27,139 nucleotides of DNA, taken from Pelomyxa schiedti. Its lineage: Eukaryota > Evosea > Pelobiontida > Pelomyxidae. The notes below the pieces were generated by a model, which made no database searches, was not told the DNA's origin, and worked only from the letters and a program-made list of their open reading frames with translations. Of this stretch, positions 1 to 12,400 are shown one piece after another. The stretch's first letter is position 1; each line of letters begins with the position of its first letter. The translations under genes and the position numbers were made by a program. The stretch spans positions 1-27,139 of the forward strand of contig JAHLWZ010001034.1 in the NCBI GenBank assembly GCA_020536535.1, given 5' to 3'.

Positions 1-294
1 CTCCCTGGGCCGCAGGCACGGGGCCGCCTGCACAACCCAGCGGACCGCCCGCCTCCACCCCCTGCACACGCACTGGGCCAGCACCTCGGCCAGCCGGTCG
101 CGGTCCGCGGCGGGGCTGTGGAAGTCCACGAGCCGGGGCAGCCGCACGTGCTGGGCCAGCAGCTGGGACTCGAGCGCGGCCTCCGCGCCGAGAGCCTCCA
201 GGAGGCTGACGACGTCGAGGGGGTCGACCGGAGCCACACGGAGCATGTCTCGGACGAAGCAACCCACGGTGTTCCGCCCCAACAACCCCTGCAT
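1..294 (-). CDS. N-terminal part of an uncharacterised protein, runs off the left edge
   Basis: The minus strand has an open frame from an ATG at 294-292 to the window edge (98 codons). The frame is closed upstream by a TGA about 19 codons before the ATG, and this is the first ATG in it. The product starts MQGLLGRNTVGCFVRDMLR and is rich in Leu, Val, Ala and Arg, with helical repeats such as SLLEALGAEAALES and a Cys/Trp-containing stretch (CVCRGWRRAV). The stretch is very GC-rich, mostly with G or C at third positions, unlike the AT-rich DNA just upstream. No domain is recognised. The helical pattern could belong to an ankyrin-type repeat protein, but that is inference. The 3' end lies outside the window. 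Confidence 0.5.
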   Translation of the reverse strand, partial: MQGLLGRNTVGCFVRDMLRVAPVDPLDVVSLLEALGAEAALESQLLAQHVRLPRLVDFHSPAADRDRLAEVLAQCVCRGWRRAVRWVVQAAPCLRPRE

Positions 295-873
295 TATTGC
301 CGCTGAGCTAGGTGGGGGTGGCTCAGGCTGATCAAGGAGAAAAAGTTTTCAAGACGTAATGTTCTACTTTCACACACGGAACTTCTGTTTTGGTTACGTC
401 GGCATGACTGCATCGTCGGAGCCAGAGGGCTTGATTCAACACGAAAAACAATAAAAAAAAAAGGAGCCTTTTTGTGTATCCCTAGCCCCAACACGTGGGA
501 TAGGCGCAACAGCAAGCACAACAACCGGGGAATGCTGCCAACGTGGTGGTGCTGGAACTGCCAACTTTTAGTGGTGCGATGACTGAAATAATAAACACAG
601 GAGTGAATCCCGGTTGTGTATTCTGTATTCCTTGGGCAGAGGTTGTTTTTTTTTATTATTATTATTTATTTATTGGTTTGTGCATTCAGTAACAGTAAAT
701 TAAGGAACGTTTGGGAAGTCTTTAAAGTCACGGACCCAGTGGAAAGAAATGGGATTTGAAACAAATTGTTTGTAAAATCAAAGGAAAGCTTGACACAAGT
801 CTCAGTGAGTGTGTGTTACAGTACCCACACACATTGTCCTTCTGAAAGCGTGACCAGGTTAGTATCATGAAGA
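295..873. other. intergenic region without a recognisable gene
   Basis: This is AT-rich DNA with stops in all frames. It contains a TTATTATTATT/TTTATTTATT microsatellite at about 645-675. It separates the GC-rich minus-strand gene on the left from the decayed plus-strand kinase on the right, so the upstream regions of both may lie here. No RNA gene is seen. Confidence 0.5.
645..675. repeat. T-rich (TTA)n/(TTTA)n microsatellite
   Basis: A run of T followed by ATT units and then TTTA units, directly readable in the sequence. It is simple low-complexity DNA in the intergenic region. Confidence 0.7.
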
Positions 874-1755
874 CCGACCATCAATGTTGTGCATTTCCAT
901 GCCTGCTTTACGTTGCACAATCCTGTTGATGGCAGTTATGCTCTGTATATTGCAATGGAGCTTGTCAAAGGTATAAATCTGGGCACCTATCTGGAGAATA
1001 CTGCTGGAGAAAAACCCAAGGTAGAGGTCAATTAATTATACTACTCCGAACTTCATCTGATGCGACATCACACTACTCATAGGTTGTGATGAAATGGATC
1101 ACTGGGCTTCTTGATGCCTTGGCTTATAAATGCTGAAATTCACATAAACCAACCAGCCAATAGATTGATAAGCAAATAGGGATCTGTAAAAATATGTCGG
1201 TTACATTCCTTTCACTCAGGTTGCTAATTTTCTTTTTTCAGCCGATTTTGGTGTTTCCAAGACTACTTTTAAGGGTCACCTTAATCTAACTATTCGTGGG
1301 AGTGGGACACCTTGTTTCATGGCACCAGAAGTTTTATCTGGGCAACCTTATACAGACCAGTGTGGCACTTGGTCCCTGGGTTGCATCTTACATGCAGTCA
1401 CCACAAGCACACCACCAAAGGTCTTTGTTCCGTTCTTTTTTCAGTTCTTCTCATCCCAACAGGGTATTCTCAATCCAACTCCAGATTTCTTCGAGACTAT
1501 TGCTGTGTGTTGGGTCTCCGTTACCGAGTCTATTTGATGAAAATTGTAGGATCGTTCTGTATGTTTGATCCTTCAGAGTGACCAAGTGCGAAAGCACTTC
1601 AAAGAGAAGCAGTTGTTGAAGCGTGGACAGTTCTCACTATGGAAAAGTTGCATCTTGATGAAGGTCAGACTTGTTGCCATTCATCTCGACTCTTCGAGTG
1701 GATGATGTTGCTTTCCGCGGTAGAGGGACTGAGTACCTTAGAAAGCACTGCAACC
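874..1755 (+). pseudogene. decayed protein kinase gene
   Basis: Several kinase subdomains can be read in order on the plus strand. At 874-1020 a hinge-region exon reads NVVHFHACF then YALYIAMELVKG, followed by a GT donor at 1021. After an acceptor at 1241 come DFGVSK, the activation segment and FMAPEVLSG, then WSLGCIL. After another splice-like stretch, MFDPSE-stop-PSAKALQREAVV (about 1560-1610) matches kinase subdomain XI. Defects: a TGA (1578-1580) sits where the family has its conserved Arg. The catalytic-loop region (about 1120-1170) gives only an eroded, frame-broken version without the HRD Asp. The usual DxWSxG Asp is replaced by Gly. The last piece ends at a good donor (AA|GTAAGTGC). 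I read this as a pseudogene. A misassembled or divergent gene is less likely. Confidence 0.65.
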
Positions 1756-2066
1756 AAGTAAGTGCTTTTCATACAACTCTATGATGTTAATGTTCTCCAA
1801 ATTAGAGGTTCGGAAGTGTTTCCTTGAATTGCACGGAATTGAATTGTTGTGCACTTCACTGAATGACCAGCAGGGGCAGGTTCCTATCCCCTTCTTTTTC
1901 CTCCTGCACTTCCTCCGATATCCAGACAAATGACACAAGTTTACTGTACGAGCATTTTGTTTGCTTTTGCAATTCGAAATTTGGTTACCTTGGCTCTGTC
2001 TTTTTTTCCTCTGACAAACTTCAGACCTCAGTCTTATTTTCTGTGAATTTAATTTACCTGTTGTAG

Positions 2067-2163
2067 CCACAATCATAGAACAATTGATGACTATGGTAAA
2101 AACGGACCAGGCTAAGTTGCATGAATTTCTCACTTGTGTTTACAGCTTGGTTGAGTCTTGTAA
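2067..2163 (+). pseudogene. exon-like segment downstream of the decayed kinase
   Basis: A 97-nt open segment is flanked by a good acceptor (CTGTTGTAG|CC) and a good donor (TGTAA|GTAAGTTG). It encodes IIEQLMTMVKTDQAK then LHEFLTCVYSLVESC, an amphipathic helical sequence. It follows the decayed kinase in the same orientation and probably belonged to the same gene as a C-terminal helical extension. The family is not recognised. Confidence 0.4.
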
Positions 2164-2582
2164 GTAAGTTGTCCCTCCAGAAATACAATATTTCTGCATT
2201 TCCTGCTATCGGAAGTGCGTTTCATTTTCTCTTCACTTTTCCTTTTTAATGAACGCACTGGCAGATTTCATTTTGACACAAACACACTCAAAGCCAGCCA
2301 TGTACTGTTGTGTCATGTTGTAATTGCTTTAAGACCTGTCAGGCAAAGACTGAAACACCCAACCTTGGTGTGCTTTTTTTTCTTCGGGTCGGTGCTCAAA
2401 GTAATTTGTGGCTAAGATTACTTAACTCTTGATCTTGTTCCATTGAGGCACAATGTTGGACTTTAACCATTCTCTCAAGTAACAAGAAATTGTATTTTTT
2501 GTAAGATCCTCACTCGTTATGAAGATCCCACCTTCACAAGCAATCCACAAGTTCCATGGCAACAGTGATTGTTTGCTCTTTC

Positions 2583-2656
2583 ACTCTTTTGGAGGGGAAA
2601 AACTGCCGAGCCACGCAATTCTATGCTGAAGTTAGCATCCTCAAAGAGAAATCCAG
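2583..2656 (+). pseudogene. possible kinase N-lobe (alpha-C helix) fragment
   Basis: One open stretch reads NCRATQFYAEVSILKEKSR and ends at a donor-like CCAG|GTGTGAG. The pattern FYAEVSILKEK resembles the kinase alpha-C helix with its conserved Glu. No following HPN-type strand is found in the next 300 nt. The fragment lies downstream of the C-lobe pieces, so it would be from a second kinase copy or a rearranged piece of the first. The match is short, so confidence is low. Confidence 0.3.
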
Positions 2657-3492
2657 GTGTGAGTAATTTCCAAGTATGCACTACCAACACAGTTTCTCAG
2701 GACCCGGTGTGCTGTCGGGGTCTGCAAAGAACTCTCTAGCAGCCTTTTTTGCCTTCTCTGCTGGCTAACCTGCAAAATATCCTGCAGGGAACAGTTGAGT
2801 GCAAAGAAAGGCCGGACAAATACTAGGCCTGGTTTTCCAGAGACCAGTTCCTTTCTCATTCACCTCAGCTTTGATCAAGATCAACAGGGACCCGAAAAAC
2901 GGACATCAATGCAACCAAGTATTACTCCTGAAGATAGTAGTACCAGGCCACAATCCACCGCACGTGAATCGGTAGGTTGTGATTAATAGAAGCATTATAA
3001 TTACATCCAATCCCAATGGGAGCCCTTTGGAACCCACTACCACAACCACCTCCACAACCCAGCCTACGAAACACCCCTCCTCACTCGTAACCAGCCCCAA
3101 TCCCTCCCCCTCACGAGGTGGTTTCCACTAAACCAAGGATTGTTCCACACAAAAACTTATTGTCATTCATCTCGTTAGACAAAATGGGTGGGTGGTAGTT
3201 GGGAGCTCTCGTGGAAACGGTCTCTATCTGAAACAGGGCAGTGAATGAACTCATAATTAAGAGTCTTTCAACGAAACGAAGTGAAACATAGCCATAGCAA
3301 AAGAACAAGCAAAGAAACACCTTGCGTTCACTCGGCGTTACCAGTGGTGCTTGTGCGTAACGTTTAGGCAGAACTTTTTTAACTTTACAAACTGGTCAGA
3401 TTTCGTTTACTGGAGAGTGAGCACACTGTGATTTCGTCGTGCCATGTCTGTAACAGTGTTGGGTTCAATGACGCACATGAATTGACGGTCTT
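2657..3492. other. region without a supported gene
   Basis: Only short frames occur here, none with recognisable motifs or splice logic. It lies between the decayed plus-strand kinase pieces and the 3' end of the giant minus-strand gene, so it may hold the latter's 3' untranslated region. Confidence 0.45.
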
Positions 3493-6400
3493 CTAAGAAG
3501 TGAGTTCATGGATGGCATCAGCAGCACTGAGCCTGGCCGCTTTGTCAGGGTTCATCATCCGAATCATCACTGACTCGAGCACACTGTCACGTTGGCGTTG
3601 TAATGTTGCCACTGATTGGAGTGGTGGCGTTGGTGGTTGTGGTGATTCAGTGGCTGGTCGTGGTGATGGTGACTCTGCCAAAAACAAAGGCACTGGGAAG
3701 TGACTGAGGAGTGACTGGGTGTTGAACGTGCTCATGTCAAGGTTCATTGAGCTCCCAATGAACCTGTTGGACTGCGGCAGAAGGGCATTCCAGAAGGTGA
3801 GTGCGAGTGCAAAGGAGTCACACTTTGAGTATGAGAACACACCACCAGTTCCCCTTGTTATCCTCTTGAGAAAAATGCTCAGCTCTGGTGGCATTGTGCC
3901 AGTGTTGCCCCATGGTTGTGACGTGGTAGATAGATGTACCTCCATGTTTGGGCAGCACTGAGACTCACCAAAGTCGATCAGTGTCAGGTTTTCAGTCTCT
4001 GGGTCAATGAGAATGTTGTCTCCCTTGATGTCCCTGTGTTGTTTCGGTTTTTATTGTTTTGTTTTGTTTGTCACAGAAAGAGGAGTTGGGAACGAACCTG
4101 TGAACGACGAAATGTGACTCAATATGGCAGATGGCACGGAGTCCTTGAAAAAACAGATTCCGTGCACATTCCACTGTCATACAGTTTTTGGAGGATGAGT
4201 AGAACGAGAAGGTGATCCCACAATGGGGCATGAGGATGGCGATTGACTTGTAGTTGCAGAGTTGCTCTCTGAAATACATTTTGTCACTTGGTATTTTCTC
4301 CACAAACTCAGCTGAACGACTGTGGCTGAGTTGGAAAAAAGTGCTTTTATTTCCAAGAGGAGAAATACCAAGGGATGACTAAAGTACCAAGATGGCGGAT
4401 CACGTTTGGGTGAGCTGGAACCAATGAGAGGATAGTACACTCAGGGTGTTCGGGCTGCAACAGTGTCTGCTGGGGTGTGTTCTCCCAGTTGAAAATGATC
4501 TTCATCACCATGTTGCTTGCTTTTGCTGTTGTGGAATCTGAAGCATAAGCACTCACACTGGCTGTGGAACTGGTTATGGGGCCACTGGATGTTGTGGATT
4601 GGAATTTCACTTTGAATACAGCAGCATTTGAGCCCGTACCAAGCAGTTCCTCCACCACAAAATCAATAATAATAAGTGTTAAGCTCAACACAGTTAACAA
4701 TGTGATAATTACCTCTTGACAGAAGGGATGCTCCTTCAAAGCAAGTCTGGCCATGTGTTATTTGTCCGGGGAGGGGTGAAACTACACAGCTGCATGCTTT
4801 TGGTTGTACATCTAAAAAGGGTATTCTCCTAAATGGATGCTCTCTTGAAAAGTGATAAGTCATTGGACAGGATTGTCCCGCATAGTAGTCATTACCCTCA
4901 AACATCACTGGGGAGGAGATGGCAGCAGCCACAGTATCCAACACTTGCATAAGGGCCACCAGGTCGAGTCCAGCAAAGTAAGAGCCGCGACCTTGTGCAG
5001 CCAACCTTTTGAGCCTTTCGGTGTCACACCCAGTCCCAAAGCCAACAACAAACACCTTCAAGTCCGGGTATGCGTTGTACAGCTTTTGCATTTCGGCATC
5101 ACCGTCGTCACACTGGCCGTCAGTAATGAACAGAAGCACTTTCGTCATGCCGGCAATAGGCCTATTTCTAACAGTGAATTGAAATAGAAAAAAAAAAAAA
5201 AAGAAAGCCTGATGAACCTCCGATTGGGGCCTGATCCATCCAGCACTTGCTGTAGAGCAGTAAGTGGAGCTCGAAAAGAAGTCATCCCACCAGCAAAGTG
5301 AGTGAGGCGGGAACTAAGGCCGGAAACAAGACGTTCAGGTTCTGCCTCGAGTGAACTTGGTATTCGGTGGAAAGCACTGTCTGTGTACCCAATCACCCAG
5401 ACCCTATCTTCGCAAGGGAGGCAAGCCTGTGCGCATTGTGAGATGCGACGGGTGCAGAAGGCGTCAACGGCGGTCTTCAGGGAAATCCAGGGATCTCCCT
5501 GCATTGAGCCAGACTCGTCCAAACACATTATCGTGAAGCAACTGCGGGGGGGTGGAAGAGGCAGCAAGCGGGACTGCATCAGCGCCGCCAACCTGGTCGT
5601 GAGCTCACGGTGCTTTGATTTGTCGCTGCCACTAAACTTATCCAACCGAGAACAGAACTCCATCGTTGCGTTGTGTTGCGCCTCCGCATCCTGCTGATCC
5701 CTGAGCAGAAGCTCCATGCGCTCCCTGCAGGCCCGTTGCCGAAGAGTTGCGAGCTGCTCATACCTGGTGCTGTCAGCCTGGAGGCGCTCAACCTCTGCCT
5801 GGGGCAAGTGATATCTTTTGGAGATGTCCTCACCCCATAGGACGATGCTGTACGAGCCCTTCTTGGCCTGTCTCGCTGTCCTGCCTTTGACCTGCACCTC
5901 CTCAGCAAGGGTTTCGGCCAGGAATGCCTGGATGACAAGAACTCCGCCGTTGTCGTTGACAACGGGGTCGTAGCAGACAAAGTCGACACCCCTGCCAAAT
6001 CCACGTGAAAAGAGGGTGACTTGCCTTGCATTTGTGGCGTTTTTGATAATCTCATCCCGACCCACAGTGTCCTCAAAGCACACGCGGCACCCCGCCACCC
6101 CACCCAGTGGGTTCGTGCTCTTGGAATTCCAGTCGATGAACCCAGACATCCTCGTTGTTGTCTCGAAGAAGATCAGCACGGCACGGTTTTTCAAAAGTGC
6201 TTTCTCGGCCATGTTCTTGATCTCAAGCATGTAGTTCTCGTAGTTGACGATTATCTTCACGTGTCTCACTGGGTCAAAGTACTGCTGTGACTCGCCAAAC
6301 ACAGAGGGAACATAGGACAGCAGCTTGACACCAAACTGATTGAGCAGGGTTTGGAGTTCAGCTCCAGTGAACATGAGTGTCCCAGACAAGCCAGCAATAA

Positions 6401-9400
6401 GGTCGAAGTGCTTGGGTGTTGGTATCTCAGCGTAGGAAAAGTGCCCACAGGGGATTGGAATGGCAACATTTTTCTCAATGGTTGGCTGGAGCAGGTTGCC
6501 TTGCTCAAACTCATGGATGTATGCAAATGAAGTCCTGTGAGGGTAGTACAGCTGGTAATTGATGTCAGTGGCAATTCCATGCTCCTTGTAGCCAATCTTC
6601 TGCTTTTCCTTGCTGACGTGGTAAGGGGGAAGTCCGAACGTGTGCACATCTGAAAGCATCTGGTGGACCTGGTTCTCAAACAAGTTCTGGAGGTAAGGGA
6701 ACTTCTGCAAAAGTGACGTGTAACATGGCTGCTGCTTCACTGTGGGCAGTGAAAAGCTCGCGTCAGTGTGGTGTTTCCACACGTACTGAATGAGTTGCAG
6801 GCACTCTGGGAGCTGCAACAGAGCTACTGGCTGATATGTCTTTCCCAAAAAGTCTTCACTGAAAAACACATCCACCTCATCAATCAACAGGGCCCTCTTC
6901 AAAGAGCGTTCAGCTGGAATTGGTTGGCACAGCTCGGGTTGGTTCAAGAACTGGCTGATTCGGTCACGCAGGGGCCTGGACTTGTTGATGAACCTCTCGC
7001 ACAGCTGCCTGATTGTCCCATAAAATATTCTGTCCTTCACCCGAAGGGTGACAAACAGGGGGCTGAAGGCTGCACCATCCCTTTCACTAAGTGTCTCAGA
7101 GTATGAAATCACATCCACTTGGAAACCCTTCAGCGCAAGCACAATGGCAGTAATCCCAAGGGTGATTGATTTGCCTTCCCCTGTTCTGAGCTTGAGGAAC
7201 TGGTTCAGGCTGGGATCTGTAACGAGCTGCAGAACCGCCACAACTTGTGCCGGGTGTGGCTGCTTCAGGTTGGTTTTGTCACTTACTGCCGTCCTTTGTG
7301 TGCTATCCATTATGGCAAGGTCCATAAGTGTCCACAGACCAAACAGTTCTGCAATTAGCTGTGGGATTGGCTTCGATGCCGATCTGGAGGAGATACGTTC
7401 ACCTTCTTCCTTGATATCACAGAAGAACTTGTTCTCAATAAACGCAGTGTAAGCCGCTTTAAACACCTCGTAGTCAGCCTTTAGTTTAGCCTTTGCATCC
7501 CCCTCCAAATAACTGAGCAATCCTTTCGAAGCCGATTTCTGCTGCATAAAGTGTGAGAGCACATAGTCAATGTCATGTGTGGACCACAGCTTGCTGAGTG
7601 CCTTGTTTCGGGCCATTTGGAATTCCTGGTTTTCGTTGATGATTCCCCATCCCACTCCTCCTTCATGTGACATGAGACAGGTGCCAAGCTCCAAGCCGAC
7701 CCTGATGTTTCCACTCAATCCTTTGAAGAAAAGCTTCACTTTTTCCGTCACAACCTGCTGAATGCCTTTTCCCAGTGCTGGCAGGTCTTGTGCCAGTTTG
7801 TAAATGTAACAGAGCATGTTTGCAACTTCGTCTGGATCCAACGAAGGTGGCAGTTGGATGGCCCTTACTCCCTCCAGCACTGTTTCCATGAATTGTTGGG
7901 GAGCCCCGATATTCAAGGTGCCACAGAGAGACTTGCCGTTTATGAAGAGCACAAGAAGTTCATTTATTGCTGCATAATTCTTTGGATTGGTGGACCACAG
8001 GTTCTGAGCAGTCGTGGACTTTCCATCGAAAAACTTGGTCACCTTTTGCTTTATCGCAAACTCGACGGTGGTTTCAGGTACCTCCTTGAACATTTGATGC
8101 ACTTGTGCTTCGGCTTTCCAAATCACTTCAACTTCTGCAAAGGTGGCAGGGGTATGGGCTTCCAGTTTCGGATCACATTCAGCAGACATCTTGGTGAGTT
8201 GTTCCTTGACTTTCTCACAAAATTGCTGAAACGTGGGGAAAGTGGGGTGATTCAACAGGAGCAGGGCTGCCAGTGGCTGCAGACACTTGTGACCCAACTC
8301 CAACCTTTTTATGTCACGCAGAACGGTAGTAACCTCCATGAAACTGCTGCAACTTAGAGACCAATTGAAAGTATTGAGAAGTTTCTCAGCCTGGTTCTTT
8401 ATTGCTTCCATCAGGGCGGTACACTCTCTAACCATGTTGGAAGCTTTCTCTCGAAGGGGACCCACTGCAAATATCCCCTCCTGTCTGGTGCAATACGGCA
8501 ATATGAAGAGCACCAGTCCCAATCCAGTGAGCTGTGATTGTTGGGCCTGAATTGGCAAGCAAACCGTGGTGAATTCGGAGGTGACAATAGGTTCCGTTTC
8601 CTTTTGGATCTTTTTTATGATGTCAAGGGAATTACTCATGAACTCTTGGCAGAGCTTTGTGAACTCAGAGGAAGGGAGGTCTTTTATCAGACTGGAGGCC
8701 TTCCAGAGGAACTCAAACAAACTTGGGGAAAGGCTTGCTCTGTCCACACACAGTTTGTTGAAGGATCCAGTCAGATCAAGAATCAGCTGATCATAGACAC
8801 TTTTGTCCCATTCCTTTTTGAGCTTCAGGAGCTCTCTTTGCACCCCTTCAGCGTCTCCCTCATTGAACAGAGAAAGCACAACTCGCTCCCGATTTTCATT
8901 GTTCTTTCTCATGCGGTCTTTAGCTTTGTCAAGCACAACACTAACGGACCGCAAAAGCTCTGGCTTCAGTGTTTGCAGTGAGGCCACCAGGTCCTCCAGT
9001 TCAAGCTCTGCTCCTGGGTGCCCTTCAATGGAGCTGCACTTCGTTTTTATAACGTCTGCCACCCTTTGTTGCACCTGTGCACCTCCTGCAGTGCCAAACA
9101 ACAGGTTGATTTTCGCGCAGTCGAAGGTCTCTTGTGTTGCTTCTTTGATCTTTTCGTCCAGCAACTTTGTTTCATCCAGAAAATCGCTTTGAAGGGTACG
9201 CAGAGCAGTAATCACTGGCGGTTGCAAAATGTTCACCACGGTCAGTGAGAGTTGGACCTGTTTCAAAACTTTCACATGTTCAATCACATCGGCTACCCGC
9301 CCTGGAGGAATGAAAAAAATCGGGAGCAGAAATGTGAGTCGAGAGACCCATGGAAATGGAAAAATAAAAACCTTGTTTGCTGAGTTGTCTCACTTGTTCA

Positions 9401-12400
9401 ATAGTTGTACTAATGACTTCATTCACAATTGTCTGGAAATTGACAAAATCGCTTTTGAACTTATCGACAATGACAGCTGCCTCCCTTGGGCTCTCAGGGG
9501 TTCCTTGCAGGGAGTTACACATCATCTGAAGTGACTTGAATAAATCAGCGATTGATGCTGCATTGACGACAGCATTCTGCTCGAGTGGTAGCCACCAGGT
9601 CACTGCTTGCTTCAGCTCTTCCATTTTCATTGACACCCATGCTTGCACTTGGCTAATGTTCTTCTTTTGTGTCGGACCCGCTTTCAGGAAACCCTCCACA
9701 AGGTCGAACTGTTTGCTGTCCAGGGCACTGGCGAGGCTCTTGTTACTTTCATTGAGTTTCCCCTCCAATCCAGTGTGGCACTTCTCAATCAGCTGGCGAA
9801 CTTCGGGGATGTAAATGCTCAATACACTGTGTTCAGCTGCCTTCTTAAGCAGTACTTGTGCCTCTGTCGCTGGTGTGTCCAAGCTGGTAATTCTGCTCGC
9901 AATGGTTTCGAACATGGTGTGGAGAGGGATCAACACCTGGTCTAACGTACAGATACTCTGTGAAATGGCCCACATGCACGTTTTCAAGATTTCGATCTTT
10001 TCTGACACTGGAGTGTCCAACAGCCCCAGATTTTGAAGCATCACTCCCATCTTATCTACCAACTGCATCGAAAGTGCCTCCTTGCACTCCTTGGTGAGCG
10101 TCCTGGCAATCATAACTTCGTCGCTTGAGGCACACAACTTTTCAATCTCTGCCATGTCAAGAAAACCTTGCCTCGTTTTCCTGAAGTCCAAGTCCCCTTG
10201 AGACAACAAATTGCACAGTTCTTTTGTCCGAGTTATAACATCAACAGAGCACCTTTCTTCAATTTCATGAAAGTTAGGTATTACAGAACCAAGCACCCTC
10301 ATGGCAGCCAGCTGTTTAAAGTAAACACTCACCTGTGCAAAGAGCCTCACACTCCAGGCATCCTGGATCCTTTTTTCTGTTCGTTCAGCAAGGGCTTTCA
10401 GGTGAGCATAAGTGTTATCGAGGAGTGCTTCTGTGCACTTGCTGCAATACTCATCCACCCACGATGTCCTTTTTATCTGCACTATCATGTCGCTTACACG
10501 TGGAAAGTCAACAGGGAACTTCGTCAGTAGATCCTGCAGAATGTTTTGGGTGTCCCGAAGACACCTGGACAGGTCAGCCATGGTTACTGCGAACTTCTCC
10601 TGAACTCCACGTGCGACGCCTTCATCAAGGTCTTTCAGCTTCTTGACTTGGGCCACTTTCCAGGCAAGTTCTTTGCCTTGTATCTCCTCACTGTTGCCAG
10701 TCAGCTGCCCAACCTGCTCGAGGAAGGAAAGACAGTAATCCTTGATGAAAAGGACAGCCTTCCTGTGCTGTGCAGGGACGTCCAGGTCGAGCTTGGAGAG
10801 CAAAGAGCAGAGGTTGTGGTTGTAGGCAACCATCTTTATGGTGAGGAAGTGGAGGGAAAAGGCTGTGAGGTCAGATGGGACAGTCTGGACTGCTTCAAAG
10901 GACTTTGCGAGGATGCCCTTGAGCTGGGTGAGGGTGCGGACCCTGAGCTCAGCCACGGCGTTCACGTGCGGAAGTGAGAACAGCTTTTCCTCTGCCTCTG
11001 AGAGGAGGAGGAGGTTCCTGGAGACTTCGAGCAGGGGCACCCCTCCAGCCGCCGCATGGGTGCTTGGAGACTCCAGCACCGTGGCCGCCTCCTGGCTCAG
11101 GAGCTCCTCGACGCTCGGGGTAATGCAGGCGGCGTTTACGATCTTCTGGATGACCCGCTGGGAGACAGACTCGAACAGCTGGTAGATCTCTTTGTTTGCC
11201 AGTGACTTGCCAAGATTCTGCACGAGAAGCATCTTCTCTGCAAGCTGAGACAGCTCCCTCTTTGCCAGGCACGGATCGACCACCTCCTCAATTGATGCCG
11301 TACAGTACCCACCCACCACCGCCATGGTCCACTTGTCGAACTCAGCAACCCTCTCTATCCCAGTGAAGTGCTCGACCGTCGATACCTCGAGCAGCACGAG
11401 GGTGTCCCGGTACGAGAGTATAAACATGCAACCTTCCTCATCCACGCATTGTGATTTCAGCATCTGCTCGAGGATATACCGCGAGTCCTTCTGCATCTTG
11501 GTCACCTTCGCCATCAGCATCGAGCGGCAGCTTGCCTTCATCTTGCCTGTGTATTCCCCTGTGTACTTGTCCAGCTCCTGCAGCAGGCTCAGCAGCCTGT
11601 TTGCCACCTTCAGCCCCCTCCCAGGCTCTTGCTCAACCCACCCCTGGAATGTCTGCTCCAGCACCCCCTGCATCTCCTGCAGCTGCAGCTGCACCTCATC
11701 AGTCAGAACTATGTTGAATACTGCAGATGGGTTCCTGATAGCCGAGGCCCTCGTGAGCACGCGCACGAAATCGTCTCGTGAGGAAAGTGATGGGTCGAGG
11801 GGATCCAGAAGGAGGACCCTGTTTGCTTCTTCGCCGCTTTGCTGTGCCTCCAGGTCGTTGAGAATGAAGTCAAAGAGATCTTTTGCTTTTTCAGCAATCC
11901 CAGGATCCTTGTGCTCACACATGCATGCCTCTATCACGTAGTGGCAATGCCCAATGATGTCCTGGAGTGTGTGGTGTTGAACGTTGGTGATGAACACCAA
12001 GATGTTGTTGAGCCAGTTCGGCGACTTGAAGAGCCTCATAACGAGGCGAATGAGGTCCCCAACACCCTTTCCACGGTCTGCAAGAAGGGAGTAGTAGTGG
12101 ATGAGGAGAACGGGAATGACTGCTCTGCATGTTCTGAGGCAGTCGTGGAGGCCGACTATGTTGGCGAGGTCAATGAGGGAACCTGCAGTGCCATCAAACC
12201 CAGAGTCGACAACCACGAGCGAGGTGTTTGGTATCGCAATCGATGACGTGTTCCTCGTCTGTGATCGCTTCCCGTGACCGACCGTCAGCCTCTCGTCCTG
12301 TTCAACGACGTCGAGCACGGTAGTGGAAGTGGTTCTGCCGTTTACTGTGGTGACATGTTCCTTCTGAATGATCTTGTGTCCAGCAAGAAAGTGTGCAGTG

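Noticed and set aside
1738-2133. 131-codon minus-strand frame
   Set aside because: It is opposite to plus-strand exon-like sequence, has no domain-like composition and looks like a shadow.
4347-4754. Kinase as a separate gene starting at ATG 4754
   Set aside because: That ATG lies inside the VWA coding exon in another frame, and the kinase directly follows the VWA with phase-consistent introns. A fusion is simpler, though the junction is unresolved.
5302-5697. 131-codon plus-strand frame
   Set aside because: Antisense shadow of the SecA/VWA exon of the giant gene.
5145-9301. Bacterial or plastid secA gene (contamination)
   Set aside because: The motor motifs sit inside a much larger spliced gene with VWA and kinase modules, and the domain lacks an obvious bacterial SecA layout, so a eukaryotic nuclear gene is favoured.
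11324-11941. 205-codon plus-strand frame rich in Ser and Cys
   Set aside because: Antisense shadow of the helical exon of the giant gene; its composition is what the reverse of Glu/Leu/Ala-rich coding gives.
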